Below, in pieces: positions 27,920 to 37,316 of a stretch of DNA of 64,000 nt (position 1 is the stretch's first letter; each line of letters opens with the position of its first letter). The notes beneath the pieces were generated by a model, which was not told the DNA's origin, did no database searches, and saw nothing but the letters and a program-made list of their open reading frames with translations. The DNA is from Parahoeflea halophila (GTDB lineage: Bacteria > Pseudomonadota > Alphaproteobacteria > Rhizobiales > Rhizobiaceae). The stretch is from positions 372,001 to 436,000 of the forward strand of contig NZ_OCPC01000004.1 in NCBI RefSeq assembly GCF_900220985.1, written 5' to 3'. The position numbers and the translations under genes are program-made.

Positions 27920-28075
27920 ACCAAACCGCTTCGGCTGAGAAGGCCGATTGCAGGGCCAGCTCTACTGGCTCGTACAGGTCTTGAATCCACATGCTGGCAT
28001 TTGTCGAACGGTTACGCGGCCGGCCGACAGCTTCTACGTTTGCTGGAAACCGGCTCGGAGGACACCAGAACCGAG

Positions 28076-28528
28076 TCAGGCGGCCGGAGGAGTGATGTGG
28101 ACAGCAGACACGAACGGACGAAAGGCTGCTGCGCGCAGGCTTTCAGCCAGCAATAGCGTGTTGTCCTCGGGGTTTTCCAGCGGCTCGTCGAAATCGATGT
28201 GGTTGATTTCAATGCCGCCGCAATCCTGTTCCAGAACCAGTCGGGCGTAGATAGTGACGTTCTGCGGGCGGATTTCGAGGTCCAGCACCACACGCGGCTG
28301 CCCACCCCAGTCGAGATAATAGTCGCCGCCGATACCGAGCTTGATGGTGCCGGGGAGGAAATACATTTCCGCGGCTGATGCAACCAGGTCAGCCAGGTCT
28401 CCATGCCGTTCGAACCGCAGCATGGAAATGAGATCCGCCACATCGATCAGGCGGAGTTCGCTCGCGACCGTGCAGATCGCATCCGCGATGATCTTTTCCT
28501 GCTCGGCGGAGAATGGATTCTGCTTCAT
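28076..28528 (-). CDS. conserved flagellar-cluster protein downstream of flhB
   Basis: A 150-aa soluble protein of unknown function. It has a helical N-terminal half ([26 protein letters not shown]) and a C-terminal beta-rich half ([34 protein letters not shown]). A gene of similar size occupies the same place, between visR and flhB, in S. meliloti. No signal peptide or membrane helix is present. It overlaps the end of flhB by 4 bp and is the last gene of the motA-fliM-fliN-fliG-flhB unit, which suggests a role in C-ring or export function. Confidence 0.75.
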   Translation of the reverse strand: MKQNPFSAEQEKIIADAICTVASELRLIDVADLISMLRFERHGDLADLVASAAEMYFLPGTIKLGIGGDYYLDWGGQPRVVLDLEIRPQNVTIYARLVLEQDCGGIEINHIDFDEPLENPEDNTLLLAESLRAAAFRPFVSAVHITPPAA

Positions 28529-29616
28529 GATCGCGCATCCGGAGTTCTGGAATTCTGTTTGGTCGAGTAAATCTTATGCACCAACTCGGCTACAGCCTTG
28601 TAGAATACTGGCGGAATGAAGTTATCCACTGAGACTTGTGCAAAAATGGAGCGGGCTAACGGCGGGTCTTCGAAGACCGGAATACCGTTGGCTTCAGCCA
28701 CTTCACGAATCTTCAGTGCGATAAGGTCCTGGCCCTTGGCGATCACGATCGGCGCGCCGCCTTCTTCGCGCACATAGCGAAGCGCAACGGCAAAGTGGGT
28801 CGGGTTGGCAATCACCAGTGTCGCCCGCGGTACTTCCGAAATCATCCGGCGGCGCGCCCGGTCCCGGGCAAGCGAGCGCTGACGGGCCTTGATGATCGGG
28901 TCACCGTCGGACTGCTTTAGTTCGTCCTTGATGTCCTGCTTGCTCATTCTCAGGTCCTGGTGCCAGCTGTAGCGGGTCCACAACAGGTCGACGACCGCAA
29001 GTGTCGCCGTACAGATCAGCACCACAACAATGACCTTGCCGGCCATCCGCGCCATATCCGGCGCCACAAGCGTCGGATCCATGAACATGAAGTCGAGCGA
29101 ACGGAAATACTCCGTCTGCATCACGACTGCGACGATCATGGAAACGGCGGCAATCTTGAAAATGTTCTTGCCGAACTCGACAAACCCCTTGGCGCCGTAG
29201 ATCCGTCCGAAGCCCTTGATGATCGAGATGCGCTCGAGCTTGGGCTGGATGCGGTCGAGGACCGGGCTTGGCATGTTCTGCAAAACCGAAGCCGAAATAC
29301 CAAAGCCCATCAGAAGCGCGAAGGCTGGCAGCAGGATACCGCTCGCCTCCCAGAACAGAAGCTGGAACAGGGCGACAGCATCGCCACCATTGTTGAGCCG
29401 CCACCCGTCCGATTGCTCGAACAGATCCCGCAATGTTTCTGTGAAGTGTCCCACGCTGTTAGGCAGAAAAAACACAAGGAAGACAAGCATTCCGAGCGTC
29501 GACGCGAAGATCGGGACTTCGCGGCTAAAGGGTACATTGCCCTTGTCGACCGCGTCCCGGATCTTTTTCTCTGTTGGTTCTTCTGTTTTGCTGTCTTTAT
29601 CTTCGCCTTCAGCCAT
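28525..29616 (-). CDS. flhB: flagellar export switch protein FlhB
   Basis: FlhB is the type III export gate component that switches substrate specificity from rod/hook to filament. The 363 aa include four hydrophobic segments (about 35-210) and a cytoplasmic C-terminal domain with the self-cleavage site NPTH in [14 protein letters not shown]. The N-terminus ([30 protein letters not shown]) is typical. It follows fliG by 12 bp on the minus strand. Confidence 0.97.
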   Translation of the reverse strand: MAEGEDKDSKTEEPTEKKIRDAVDKGNVPFSREVPIFASTLGMLVFLVFFLPNSVGHFTETLRDLFEQSDGWRLNNGGDAVALFQLLFWEASGILLPAFALLMGFGISASVLQNMPSPVLDRIQPKLERISIIKGFGRIYGAKGFVEFGKNIFKIAAVSMIVAVVMQTEYFRSLDFMFMDPTLVAPDMARMAGKVIVVVLICTATLAVVDLLWTRYSWHQDLRMSKQDIKDELKQSDGDPIIKARQRSLARDRARRRMISEVPRATLVIANPTHFAVALRYVREEGGAPIVIAKGQDLIALKIREVAEANGIPVFEDPPLARSIFAQVSVDNFIPPVFYKAVAELVHKIYSTKQNSRTPDARS

Positions 29617-29628
29617 GTCAGCTCAGGC

Positions 29629-30669
29629 TCATGCAGCTTCAGCAGGTGCGTCTTCACGCAACGTCAACTGGTCCAACCCGGCAAGCCTGATAGCCTCCTG
29701 GGCAATGCTACGCCGTGCGACAGCGATTTCCCGTGTGCTGACGCCAGCAGTACCGGCAGATAGGTCCGATTCGATCATGCGACGCTGGCGAGCGCCGATA
29801 GCAGACAGGACCGCCTCCGTCAGTGTCGGATCAGCACCACGCAGGGCTGTGGTGATGATGTCGCCCGAGATATCGTTGAACAGGGTAACGCGGCTGCGCT
29901 GAGGCATCATCAGGATGTCATCGAACAGGAAGATCCGTGGCCGCACTTTCTCCACGGCAGACTTGGAAACGGTCTCTAGTGCTCCCAGCAGTGATTCCAC
30001 GTCGGGCTTGGAGAGCTCGTTCATGATCTCGGCCACCTTGACCGAACCGGTGCTGGCCTTTTCTTCCTCGATAGCGTTGACGAGATCCCTCACTCGGGCC
30101 TCGATGATGTCCGCTGCCCGCGGATTGACGTTTTTCAGGTCGACAGCACGCCGGACGATGTCGACCCGGACTTTTTCGGGAAGCTTCATCAGGGTCCGGC
30201 CGGCAAAGGCCGTCGGCAGCATTGAAACAATATAGGCCGCGGTCTGCGGATGCTCGCTTTCCAGGAACTTGCCGACACGGTCGGGATCGGAATCCTGCAG
30301 CCGGTCCCAGATCGATGTCTCGTAAGTGGCAAACTGGGTGCGGCGTCCGAGCAAGCCATCGACTTCGTCCGGCGTCAGGCCTTCCTCGAGGATGCCTTCC
30401 ATTGCCTTGGCGTTGTCCATCAGGCCGGCGCCTTCGCTGAACAGGTCTTCGAATTCGTTGACCAGGTCTTCAAGTTCCTGCGGCTTGATAGTGCGCAGGT
30501 TCTGGGCATTCTTGATGATTTCCTGCAGTTCTTCGTGCTCGAAGAATTTCAGCAGCTTACCCGCCACCGGTTTGCCCATTGCGAGCAGCACGGCTGCAGC
30601 CTTTTCAGACGGCGTCAGGACTGTGCCGACTTCGGTGCTTTCGGGGGTGAACTCATCATAGCTGGTCAT
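29629..30669 (-). CDS. fliG: flagellar motor switch protein FliG
   Basis: A 346-aa C-ring protein that contacts FliF and, through charged residues of its C-terminal domain, MotA. FliG features include TPSEKAAAVLLAMGKPVAGKLLKFFEHEELQEII at the N-terminus, EHPQTAAYIVSMLP (the EHPQ motif), and the C-terminal IFLFDDILMMPQRSRVTLFNDISGDIITTALRGAD, where the torque-helix charges lie. It starts 1 bp after the fliN stop. Confidence 0.96.
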   Translation of the reverse strand: MTSYDEFTPESTEVGTVLTPSEKAAAVLLAMGKPVAGKLLKFFEHEELQEIIKNAQNLRTIKPQELEDLVNEFEDLFSEGAGLMDNAKAMEGILEEGLTPDEVDGLLGRRTQFATYETSIWDRLQDSDPDRVGKFLESEHPQTAAYIVSMLPTAFAGRTLMKLPEKVRVDIVRRAVDLKNVNPRAADIIEARVRDLVNAIEEEKASTGSVKVAEIMNELSKPDVESLLGALETVSKSAVEKVRPRIFLFDDILMMPQRSRVTLFNDISGDIITTALRGADPTLTEAVLSAIGARQRRMIESDLSAGTAGVSTREIAVARRSIAQEAIRLAGLDQLTLREDAPAEAA

Positions 30670-30670
30670 G

Positions 30671-31357
30671 TTAGTTCGACTTCTTCTGCGGTTCGCCGAT
30701 GACTTCGATTATCTTGACAGCAAATTTGGTGTCGTCGGTTTCGAGAACTGTAATCTCTCCGCGGCCAATAAGCTTGCCGTTGACCATGATATCCACAGGT
30801 TCGCCGATTTTCCGGTCCAGCGCGATTGTTGCGCCTTCCGACAGGTTCATCAGGCTGGAGACTGCCATGCGGCTGGAACCCAGGATGATCTGTACGTCAA
30901 TCGGGATTCCGAGAACCAGGTCCACCCGGTTTGTGCTGCCGCTCGCGCCGATCTTGACGCCGGGGTTGGCCGAAGGCGACGCCCCGAAATCCTGAACGAG
31001 TGACGTGCCGGCACCTGCACCGCCAAGGCCGGGATCGGAGAGATCCGGCGCTCCGCCGAAGTCGTCGCCCAGACCAGGTGCATCCAGGCCGACGGCGCCA
31101 AAGTCGGATGTATCCGCTGTGGCGTCGCCGATGTTGAAGGGATCGTCGGCTGCAGTGTCATCTTCGAAGTCTGCGCCAAAATCGGAACCAAAGGCTGCTG
31201 CGCCACCCATACCATCCACGCTTTCTTCAGTGTGATCCGGCGCCATGCCGGAATCTTTTTTCAATACGTCGCGAAGGCCACCCACGGCTTCATCAATCGC
31301 GCTGTCGTCCTGCGCCGTAAGATCTTCAATGCCATCAAGTGCTTTTTCGCTAGCCAT
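30671..31357 (-). CDS. fliN: flagellar motor switch protein FliN with long acidic N-terminus
   Basis: FliN forms the base of the C ring. The conserved SpoA domain occupies residues about 140-225 ([20 protein letters not shown]...[25 protein letters not shown]). The first 135 residues are an acidic, Gly-rich, low-complexity arm with repeats of DFG[A/G] ([28 protein letters not shown]). At 228 aa it is far longer than the enteric protein (about 137), although rhizobial FliN proteins are known to be long. It lies between fliM and fliG in the operon. Confidence 0.94.
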   Translation of the reverse strand: MASEKALDGIEDLTAQDDSAIDEAVGGLRDVLKKDSGMAPDHTEESVDGMGGAAAFGSDFGADFEDDTAADDPFNIGDATADTSDFGAVGLDAPGLGDDFGGAPDLSDPGLGGAGAGTSLVQDFGASPSANPGVKIGASGSTNRVDLVLGIPIDVQIILGSSRMAVSSLMNLSEGATIALDRKIGEPVDIMVNGKLIGRGEITVLETDDTKFAVKIIEVIGEPQKKSN

Positions 31358-31417
31358 GTAGCTTTATCCCGTCTGAAGCTTGCCCCGAGCCTGTCATGCG
31401 GCTCGCGGGGCGTCATC

Positions 31418-32371
31418 TCATTTAAAATCGGTTTTCCAGTTTTCGTCTGGTCCCGCCTGGCCTTCCACCTTGACCATGTAACGGGAGCCGGCCCGGCCCA
31501 GAGCACAGGTGTACAGCGGTTGTCCGTTTGCGCTCAGGGTCACCTCGATATCGCCATTGTGGGCGAAAGCCAGCAGGTCACCGGGCTGCAAACGACTGAC
31601 ATCGCCCAGCGCCAGCGGCTGCAGGGCCACGGCTGCCTGCAAGCTGATCTGCGATTTGGATACGCGGTCGCTCAACCGTTCCGTCCATTCACCCTTTTTG
31701 GGATCCGACTTCTTGTCGAGCTTGGCCGGGTTGATCTTGGTCTTGAGCAGAACCGATTGCGGGAGGATCAGCGTTAGCGGGGCAGCCACCGAACCGAATT
31801 CGATATCCAGTGTTATGGCCACCGCGTGGAAATCGGCAATCGGGTCGTCTTCCGCCTCGGGATGCTCGGGCTGCGGGTTTTTCGCTCGTGCCTTGGCGTC
31901 TTGTTTGCTCGCGACCAGGCTCCGGAGGCTGTCATTGAGTTGTTCGAAGACCACCAGCGACATGTCGAGTTCGATACCCGAAAGTGGCCGGGCTACGACA
32001 TTGAGCTCGTCAGGGTCGGAGCCGCCCAGCAGGCACTCGACCATACCGATGATCAGCTTGGTGCCGCACAGGCTGCAGATGTCCGTTGACCAGTTGGCGA
32101 TCGTTGCTTCGCAATACACGGTATCGCCGGAGAGCTCCGTGAGCAATTCGCGCCGCCTGCCCAGCCTGATGTCGCCGGGCCGGGCATCGATTGTGACGCC
32201 GGTCGCGCTCAGGAACGTTGTCGAGAGAGCCGGGCAAAGGGCGCCGAGCAGGGTCTGGCTTCGTGCCTCGATGTCGGCGACGTTCCCCTTGACGCCGATC
32301 ATCCGGTCCAGAAGGTCCGGATCAAATACCTGCCGGCTGGAATAGATCTGTTTTTCGCTTGCAACACTCAT
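31418..32371 (-). CDS. fliM: flagellar motor switch protein FliM
   Basis: A 317-aa C-ring protein. The CheC-like middle domain (about 30-220; DLLDRMIGVKGNVADIEARS start, ELDMSLVVFEQLNDSLRSLV) and the C-terminal SpoA domain (SLQAAVALQPLALGDVSRLQPGDLLAFA) are visible. The N-terminal CheY-binding peptide (LSQxEIDALL in enterics) is not recognisable, so the CheY2 contact probably differs, as in other rhizobia. It starts 4 bp after motA. Confidence 0.92.
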   Translation of the reverse strand: MSVASEKQIYSSRQVFDPDLLDRMIGVKGNVADIEARSQTLLGALCPALSTTFLSATGVTIDARPGDIRLGRRRELLTELSGDTVYCEATIANWSTDICSLCGTKLIIGMVECLLGGSDPDELNVVARPLSGIELDMSLVVFEQLNDSLRSLVASKQDAKARAKNPQPEHPEAEDDPIADFHAVAITLDIEFGSVAAPLTLILPQSVLLKTKINPAKLDKKSDPKKGEWTERLSDRVSKSQISLQAAVALQPLALGDVSRLQPGDLLAFAHNGDIEVTLSANGQPLYTCALGRAGSRYMVKVEGQAGPDENWKTDFK

Positions 32372-32375
32372 CAGA

Positions 32376-33254
32376 TCAGGCCGCCTTTGCGTCGCTGCCG
32401 CTGCCAGGATTCATCATTTCCTGCTCGACGGCATCGATGGAAGGACGCTCGTAGGAAGAAATGGTCTTGCGGCCGTGCTCAAGGGCGACCTGCGGAACCG
32501 AACCGTTCATGTAGGCCAGCAGTGTCTGCTTGACGATCGTGTAGAGCCGGTTCTGCTTGGTGCGCACGATCTTCACGTTCGTGGCGATCGGGCTGAATAC
32601 GCAGTAGGAAAGGAAAATTCCGAGCATGGTTCCCACCAGAGCGGCGCCGATAAGCCCGCCCAGGACAGCCGGCGATTCATTGATCGCGCCCATCGCTTTG
32701 ATCACGCCCAGAACCGCAGCAATAATGCCGATTGCCGGGCAGGCGTCCGACATGGTGCTCAAGGCATGGTAGGATTTCAGACGGTCCTGCGCGATGGTCT
32801 GGATTTCCTCATCCATCAGCGCTTCGATCTCATGCGGGCGGGCATTGCCGATAATGATAAGCCGCACATAGTCGCAGATGAACGAAGTCAGCTCCTTGTT
32901 CTTCAGCACGGTCGGGGCGGAAAGGAACAGGTCGGAATCTTCGGGATTGTCGATGTGGCTTTCAATCTCGTTGCGGCTCTTGGTGCGCAGGTCGCGCATA
33001 AGCGAATAGAGAATGCTTAGCGTGTCGAGATATTCGCGCTCCTTGGGAACTTTGCCCTTGAAGGCTTCGCCCAGAGCGGAGATCGTGTCTTTGATGGTCT
33101 TTACCGGGTTCGTCATGATGAAGCCGCCGATCGCAGCGCCACCGATGATGACGAGCTCGAAGGGCTGGTTGAGCACTTCGATGTGCCCGCCCATCGCCAT
33201 GTAGCCGCCGAGCACACAGCCGATGGTGATAACAAAACCAATAATGATGTTCAT
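32376..33254 (-). CDS. motA: flagellar motor stator protein MotA
   Basis: A 292-aa proton-channel stator subunit with four membrane segments: [38 protein letters not shown], then after a large cytoplasmic loop [20 protein letters not shown] and [23 protein letters not shown]. The loop carries charged residues that act on FliG. The ATG at 33254 gives the family start; the frame is open upstream through the promoter. It heads the minus-strand unit motA-fliM-fliN-fliG-flhB-28076. Confidence 0.97.
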   Translation of the reverse strand: MNIIIGFVITIGCVLGGYMAMGGHIEVLNQPFELVIIGGAAIGGFIMTNPVKTIKDTISALGEAFKGKVPKEREYLDTLSILYSLMRDLRTKSRNEIESHIDNPEDSDLFLSAPTVLKNKELTSFICDYVRLIIIGNARPHEIEALMDEEIQTIAQDRLKSYHALSTMSDACPAIGIIAAVLGVIKAMGAINESPAVLGGLIGAALVGTMLGIFLSYCVFSPIATNVKIVRTKQNRLYTIVKQTLLAYMNGSVPQVALEHGRKTISSYERPSIDAVEQEMMNPGSGSDAKAA

Positions 33255-33287
33255 GGTGCCCCGCCGCGATAAATGACATGCAAAACA

Positions 33288-33315
33288 ATCACTACGGCTT
33301 GAGCCTTGTGTGAAG
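33288..33315 (-). promoter_or_regulatory. flagellar CRCAAG-N10-TA element, motA operon
   Basis: On the minus strand CTTCACACAAG is followed by 10 bp and TAG. The TA pair is 40 bp before the motA ATG. It faces the DUF1217/flgF element, making a divergent promoter of about 200 bp. Confidence 0.58.
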
Positions 33316-33358
33316 CTGAATCTACCGGCTCGATGAACAGTGTTCAGGTAATCTTCAG

Positions 33359-33385
33359 CTTCGCACAAGCAAGGTGGCCTAATCC
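33359..33385 (+). promoter_or_regulatory. flagellar CRCAAG-N10-TA element, DUF1217-flgF-fliI unit
   Basis: CTTCGCACAAG (33359-33369), 10 bp, TAAT at 33380. It is 79 bp before the DUF1217 start and the diverging partner of the motA element. Confidence 0.57.
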
Positions 33386-33458
33386 GGGACGGGCTTGTGG
33401 GGACTGTGCGGGTTAGACAACCGCGCGATGCGCCCTCGACAACAAGAGGGGTCATCCG

Positions 33459-34241
33459 GTGACATCGACATACACCAGCTACAATCTCATAGCTCAGAAT
33501 CTACCGCGATCCATAGAGCGGATTGCCAGCCAGCCCCAGATAGCGCGTGAAAGCGAGTATTATCTAGAGCGGATTTCCGAGATCAAGTCCGTTGACGAGT
33601 TCATGGCCGATACGCGCCTCTTCAACTACGCCATGAAGGCGCATGGTCTTGAAGACATGAACTATGCCAAGGCCTTCATGCGTAAGGTGCTGACGGAAGG
33701 TATCGACAACGAGGATGCCTTCGCCAACCAGCTTGCAGATTCCAAATACAAGGAATTCGCCGAGACCTACAATTTCGCCCGTCATGGTGAAACGGCAACC
33801 ATCTTCACCAAGGCGCAGCAAGGCACCGTTGACAAGTACCACCGGCTGTCGCTGGAAGAAGAAGCCGGCGTCGACAATACCGGCGTGCGTCTGGCGCTCT
33901 ATTTCGAGCGCACGATCCCCGAGGTCGACTCTGTCTATGGTATTCTCGCTGACACCGCGCTGTATGAGGTTGTGCGGACCGCACTCGGCATTCCTGCCGA
34001 GGTCGCCGCGTCCGATATCGACAAACAGGCGGATCTGCTCAAATCTCGTCTCGACCTCGAGGACTTCAAGGATTCCGAGAAGCTCAACCTTTTCATGCAG
34101 CGGTTCACCGCACTTTGGGAGCTCGAAAACCCGTCAGGCGGGTCTGCCAGTTCGAGCCTACTTCTGGGATCATCGACCGGCTTTGGCATCTCGCCGGAAC
34201 TGATGCTCTCGATCAACAATCTCAAACTTGGGGGGCGCTGA
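33459..34241 (+). CDS. DUF1217 flagellar protein
   Basis: A 260-aa helical, acidic protein of the DUF1217 family. Such genes sit upstream of flgF in rhizobia. Recognisable segments are [30 protein letters not shown] and [35 protein letters not shown]. The Gly/Ser-rich C-terminus ([17 protein letters not shown]) looks disordered. There is no signal peptide, so it could be an export substrate or assembly factor; its function is not established. Its stop overlaps the flgF ATG (TGATG). The start codon is GTG. Confidence 0.85.
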   Translation: MTSTYTSYNLIAQNLPRSIERIASQPQIARESEYYLERISEIKSVDEFMADTRLFNYAMKAHGLEDMNYAKAFMRKVLTEGIDNEDAFANQLADSKYKEFAETYNFARHGETATIFTKAQQGTVDKYHRLSLEEEAGVDNTGVRLALYFERTIPEVDSVYGILADTALYEVVRTALGIPAEVAASDIDKQADLLKSRLDLEDFKDSEKLNLFMQRFTALWELENPSGGSASSSLLLGSSTGFGISPELMLSINNLKLGGR

Positions 34242-34966
34242 TGCAGAGTTCGCTCTACGTTTCGCTATCGTCGCAGATTGCGCTTGAACGCCGTCTTACC
34301 ACCCTGGCCGACAATGTCGCCAACGCCAACACGGCAGGTTTCCGGGCAACGGAAGTCAAGTTCAACGAGGTTCTGGCCAACACCGGTTCCACCGATGTCT
34401 CCTTCGTCGACGAAGGGCAGGACTACCTCTCAACCGCCAATGGAGGCCTGAAAGGCACCGGCAGCGCGCTTGATTTTGCAATCCGTGGTGACGCCTGGTT
34501 CATGATCGAAACGCCGACCGGCAAGATGTTGACCCGCGATGGCCGCTTCACACTCACCGCCACCGGCCAGCTGGTTAATGTGGATGGATATCCCGTGCTG
34601 GATCCGGGCGAGGCACCGATCGAACTCGATCCCGATGGCGAGGCACCCAAGGCCGGACGGGACGGTGGTCTGACCCAGGACGGTTTCCGGCGCGGTGCCA
34701 TCGGTTTGTTCTCGGCGGATTTCAGGGATGGCTTCACCCGCAAGGCTTCGCTGGGCATTGTCCCGACCATCCCGCCGGAGCCGGTGCTTGATGCCGACAA
34801 TGCCGGCCTGGTTCAGGGCTATGTCGAGAATTCCAACGTCAATGCGTTGGCCGAGATGAGCCGTCTGATCATGATTTCGCGGGCCTTCGAAAATGTCTCG
34901 GCGATGACACAGTCGACCGAAGACGTATTCAAGGAAGCGATCCGGACCTTGGGCAGCGGCCGATGA
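34241..34966 (+). CDS. flgF: flagellar proximal rod protein FlgF
   Basis: A 241-aa rod protein with the N-terminal 'flagellar basal body rod' helix (LTTLADNVANANTAGF) and the C-terminal counterpart (SNVNALAEMSRLIMISRAFENV), which form the coiled-coil core, and a beta-rich middle (GDAWFMIETPTGKMLTRDG). It is distinguished from flgG by position and length. The chosen ATG overlaps the previous stop. fliI follows after 55 bp. Confidence 0.95.
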   Translation: MQSSLYVSLSSQIALERRLTTLADNVANANTAGFRATEVKFNEVLANTGSTDVSFVDEGQDYLSTANGGLKGTGSALDFAIRGDAWFMIETPTGKMLTRDGRFTLTATGQLVNVDGYPVLDPGEAPIELDPDGEAPKAGRDGGLTQDGFRRGAIGLFSADFRDGFTRKASLGIVPTIPPEPVLDADNAGLVQGYVENSNVNALAEMSRLIMISRAFENVSAMTQSTEDVFKEAIRTLGSGR

Positions 34967-35021
34967 GTTCGATCGCAAATCTGCTGGATGACCTTCTGAT
35001 CATACCGGAGCTTGGCGCATC

Positions 35022-36401
35022 ATGAGCGGCCGCGAACGGCTGGCCCGGCTAGCCCAAAACGTGCGCGCCTTTTCCCATCCGGAAGGCGCGTTCGACATTT
35101 CGGGGACAGTAACCTCCGTCGCACCCGGTCATTACGGGGTCGCCGGCTTGTCACGGCATGCCCGCATCGGAGATTTTCTGACTTTTCGTCAGGGTGGCGT
35201 GGCCAGGCTCGCCGAAGTGGTGAGCCTTGGACCGAATGAACTGATAGCCTGTCCGGTAGACGGAGCATCCCAGGCCAATATCGGCGAGAGAGTGTGGCGC
35301 CGCGGGCCATTCCGCCTGTCACCCGACCAGAGCTGGTGCGGACGGACAATCAACGCGCTCGGCAATCCGGTCGATGGGCTCGGCCCGCTTCGGCAAGGCC
35401 CGCGACGGCGTCCGGTGACCGGCGCTGCGCCGGCGTCGATGCTGCGGCAGCGGGTGAACAAGCCGCTCAAGACCGGAATACGGGTCGTCGATGTTTTCAC
35501 GCCGCTGTGTCAGGGACAGCGTCTGGGGGTCTTCGCTGGTTCGGGCGTCGGCAAATCGACCCTGCTTTCGATGTTCGCCAAGGCTGCGGACTTCGACCGT
35601 GCTGTGGTCGCCCTCGTCGGGGAACGTGGTCGCGAAGTCCGCGAATTCATCGAGGATACGCTCGGCCCCAACATGGCCAAGACTGTTGCGGTGGTTGCCA
35701 CCAGCGACGAAAGCCCGATGCAGCGCAAGATGGCGCCGTTGACGGCCATGGCCATTGCCGAACATTTCAGGGATGAAGGCGAGAACGTGCTGCTGATCGT
35801 CGACAGCCTGACCCGCTATGCCCATGCGTTGCGCGAGATCGGTATGGCTGCCGGAGAGCCGCCGGTTGCCCGCGGTTACCCGGCATCGGTGTTCACGGCC
35901 TTGCCGGGCCTGCTTGAACGGGCTGGTCCCGGACCGGAAGGCGCTGGCGCAATCACCGCGATCGTGTCGATTCTGGTTGACGGCGATAACCACAATGATC
36001 CCGTGGCCGACTCCGCCCGCGGTATTCTCGATGGTCATCTCGTGCTCGACCGGGCGCTTGCCGATGAGGGGCGCTACCCGCCGGTCAATCCGCTGACCTC
36101 GATTTCGCGCTTGGCCCGCAAGGCTTGGCGCGGTGACGAGGAGAAGCTGGTCATGCGCATCAAGGCACTGATCCATCGCTACGAGGAAACCCGCGACTTG
36201 CGGCTGATCGGCGGGTACCGGCCAGGCACCGACGCGGAACTGGAAATGGCGATCAAGCAAACGCCGGTCATCTACGAGACGTTGCGTCAGACGCCGGAAC
36301 AGCCGCCAAGCGCCGATGCATTTGCTGAACTCGCGGATGCGATGAAGACCGCGGCAGGCCTGCCCGCTTCCTCGCCCGCCAAGGAAAGGACGAAACCGTG
36401 A
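35022..36401 (+). CDS. fliI: flagellar export ATPase FliI
   Basis: A 459-aa ATPase related to the F1 beta subunit; it energises unfolding and delivery of export substrates. Walker A is GVFAGSGVGKSTLL (about 165-178), Walker B is VLLIVDSLTRYAHALREIG, and GYPASVFTALPGLLERAG is the flagellar/type III signature. No classical fliH or fliJ gene is adjacent; a FliH-like candidate lies near motB. The next gene overlaps its stop by 4 bp. Confidence 0.97.
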   Translation: MSGRERLARLAQNVRAFSHPEGAFDISGTVTSVAPGHYGVAGLSRHARIGDFLTFRQGGVARLAEVVSLGPNELIACPVDGASQANIGERVWRRGPFRLSPDQSWCGRTINALGNPVDGLGPLRQGPRRRPVTGAAPASMLRQRVNKPLKTGIRVVDVFTPLCQGQRLGVFAGSGVGKSTLLSMFAKAADFDRAVVALVGERGREVREFIEDTLGPNMAKTVAVVATSDESPMQRKMAPLTAMAIAEHFRDEGENVLLIVDSLTRYAHALREIGMAAGEPPVARGYPASVFTALPGLLERAGPGPEGAGAITAIVSILVDGDNHNDPVADSARGILDGHLVLDRALADEGRYPPVNPLTSISRLARKAWRGDEEKLVMRIKALIHRYEETRDLRLIGGYRPGTDAELEMAIKQTPVIYETLRQTPEQPPSADAFAELADAMKTAAGLPASSPAKERTKP

Positions 36402-36979
36402 CTGAAGCGACTACCGCCGAAATTGGCACCGGTGAGATCGAGGATCAGAAAAATGCTGCGGTCAGCAAAGCTTCGAGATGGCGCACCGGCGACCGGCTGG
36501 TGGCCGTTGCCGGGTTCATGCTGGCCACGGCGGCAGCGTTCTTTCCCTGGTACGTGTTCTTCAATCAGGAAAATTTCGGCATTGCTCCCATGGGGTATTC
36601 GCAAACGCGTGATCTGCCTGAAATCGGCGGCCGTTCCCTGGTCAACGTGTCACCCCTGGCCATACCCGATGAAAAGGACGGTGCCGCCGGGCCATCGGCC
36701 TTTGACCCGATCACCACGGCGACCGTCTCGAACCTTGGTGACGAAGCCAATGGTCCTGCACCTCTCGTCAGCGTCGACCCCAACAAGAGCTTTCCCGGCA
36801 AGCCGCGTTACAAGCTCTTGCACGTTGCCAATGGTCGTGCGCTGATCGAAGATCAGTCGGGCATGTACATCGTGCGCATCGGGTCGGTTCTGCCGGACAA
36901 TTCCCGTCTTGCGACACTGGAAAAGCGCGACGGCCAGTGGGTCATCATCACCTCCAACGGTGAAGTCATTCAGCGCTGA
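36398..36979 (+). CDS. bitopic membrane protein with PilP/GspC-HR-like periplasmic domain
   Basis: A 193-aa protein of unknown function, translationally coupled to fliI (GTGA overlap). It has a charged cytoplasmic N-terminus of about 35 residues, one membrane helix (LVAVAGFMLATAAAFFPWYVFF, about 37-58), a Pro/Gly-rich stretch, and a C-terminal domain of about 60 residues (YKLLHVANGRALIEDQSGMY, GSVLPDNSRLATLEKRDGQW) whose small beta pattern resembles the HR domain of PilP/GspC. A gene in this place is conserved in rhizobial flagellar clusters. A role in the periplasmic space between membrane and P/L rings is inferred. Confidence 0.75.
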   Translation: MTEATTAEIGTGEIEDQKNAAVSKASRWRTGDRLVAVAGFMLATAAAFFPWYVFFNQENFGIAPMGYSQTRDLPEIGGRSLVNVSPLAIPDEKDGAAGPSAFDPITTATVSNLGDEANGPAPLVSVDPNKSFPGKPRYKLLHVANGRALIEDQSGMYIVRIGSVLPDNSRLATLEKRDGQWVIITSNGEVIQR

Positions 36980-37162
36980 GCCAATTGCACAGGCAAGGGA
37001 TTTTCCCGGCGTGAGGCCGGTTTTCGACGGGTCTCACGCGGTTCGGTCAGGGTAATAAAGCCCTGCGGATTCTGCCTGCTGCGCTGCAGCTGGTCGCATG
37101 CCCGGACTGTTGTGTCACAGGCGCCATAAAATCGCGGCCTGGTCTGCGTGGTCGAGGTTGCA

Positions 37163-37192
37163 GACCCCGACCCCGACCCCGACCCCGACCCC
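37163..37192 (+). repeat. tandem hexanucleotide repeat (GACCCC)5
   Basis: Five perfect copies of GACCCC, 71 bp before the CRCAAG element of the flgB operon. Copy number of such repeats can change by slippage. Confidence 0.85.
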
Positions 37193-37262
37193 TGGACCAT
37201 CCTCTGCCCGGCAAGTAAAGGCCCGGTCCCGAAGCTTACCGAATGGTTAATTTCCCGTAAGG

Positions 37263-37288
37263 CACACGCAAGATTAGCCGCCTATTCT
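37263..37288 (+). promoter_or_regulatory. flagellar CRCAAG-N10-TA element, flgB operon
   Basis: CACACGCAAG, then 10 bp (ATTAGCCGCC), then TATT at 37283. It lies 34 bp before the flgB ATG and should drive flgB through fliP. Confidence 0.57.
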
Positions 37289-37316
37289 CTGGGCTTGTTA
37301 AGGACAGGGAAATTCC

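Larger units (their letters stand above)
36980..37316. other. intergenic region with flgB promoter and hexanucleotide repeat
   Basis: 337 bp between the fliI-linked gene and flgB. It contains five tandem GACCCC units (37163-37192), a near-CtrA site (TTAC-N7-TTAA at 37236-37250, one mismatch) and the CRCAAG-N10-TA element. Confidence 0.6.

Noticed and set aside
37236-37250. CtrA site upstream of flgB
   Set aside because: TTAC-N7-TTAA has one mismatch in a core base; mentioned in the region entry but not called separately.
37259-37275. sigma-54 promoter before flgB
   Set aside because: GGCACACGCAAG recalls TGGCAC but the GC element at the correct spacing is absent, and the same bases fit the CRCAAG-N10-TA element shared by seven other sites.
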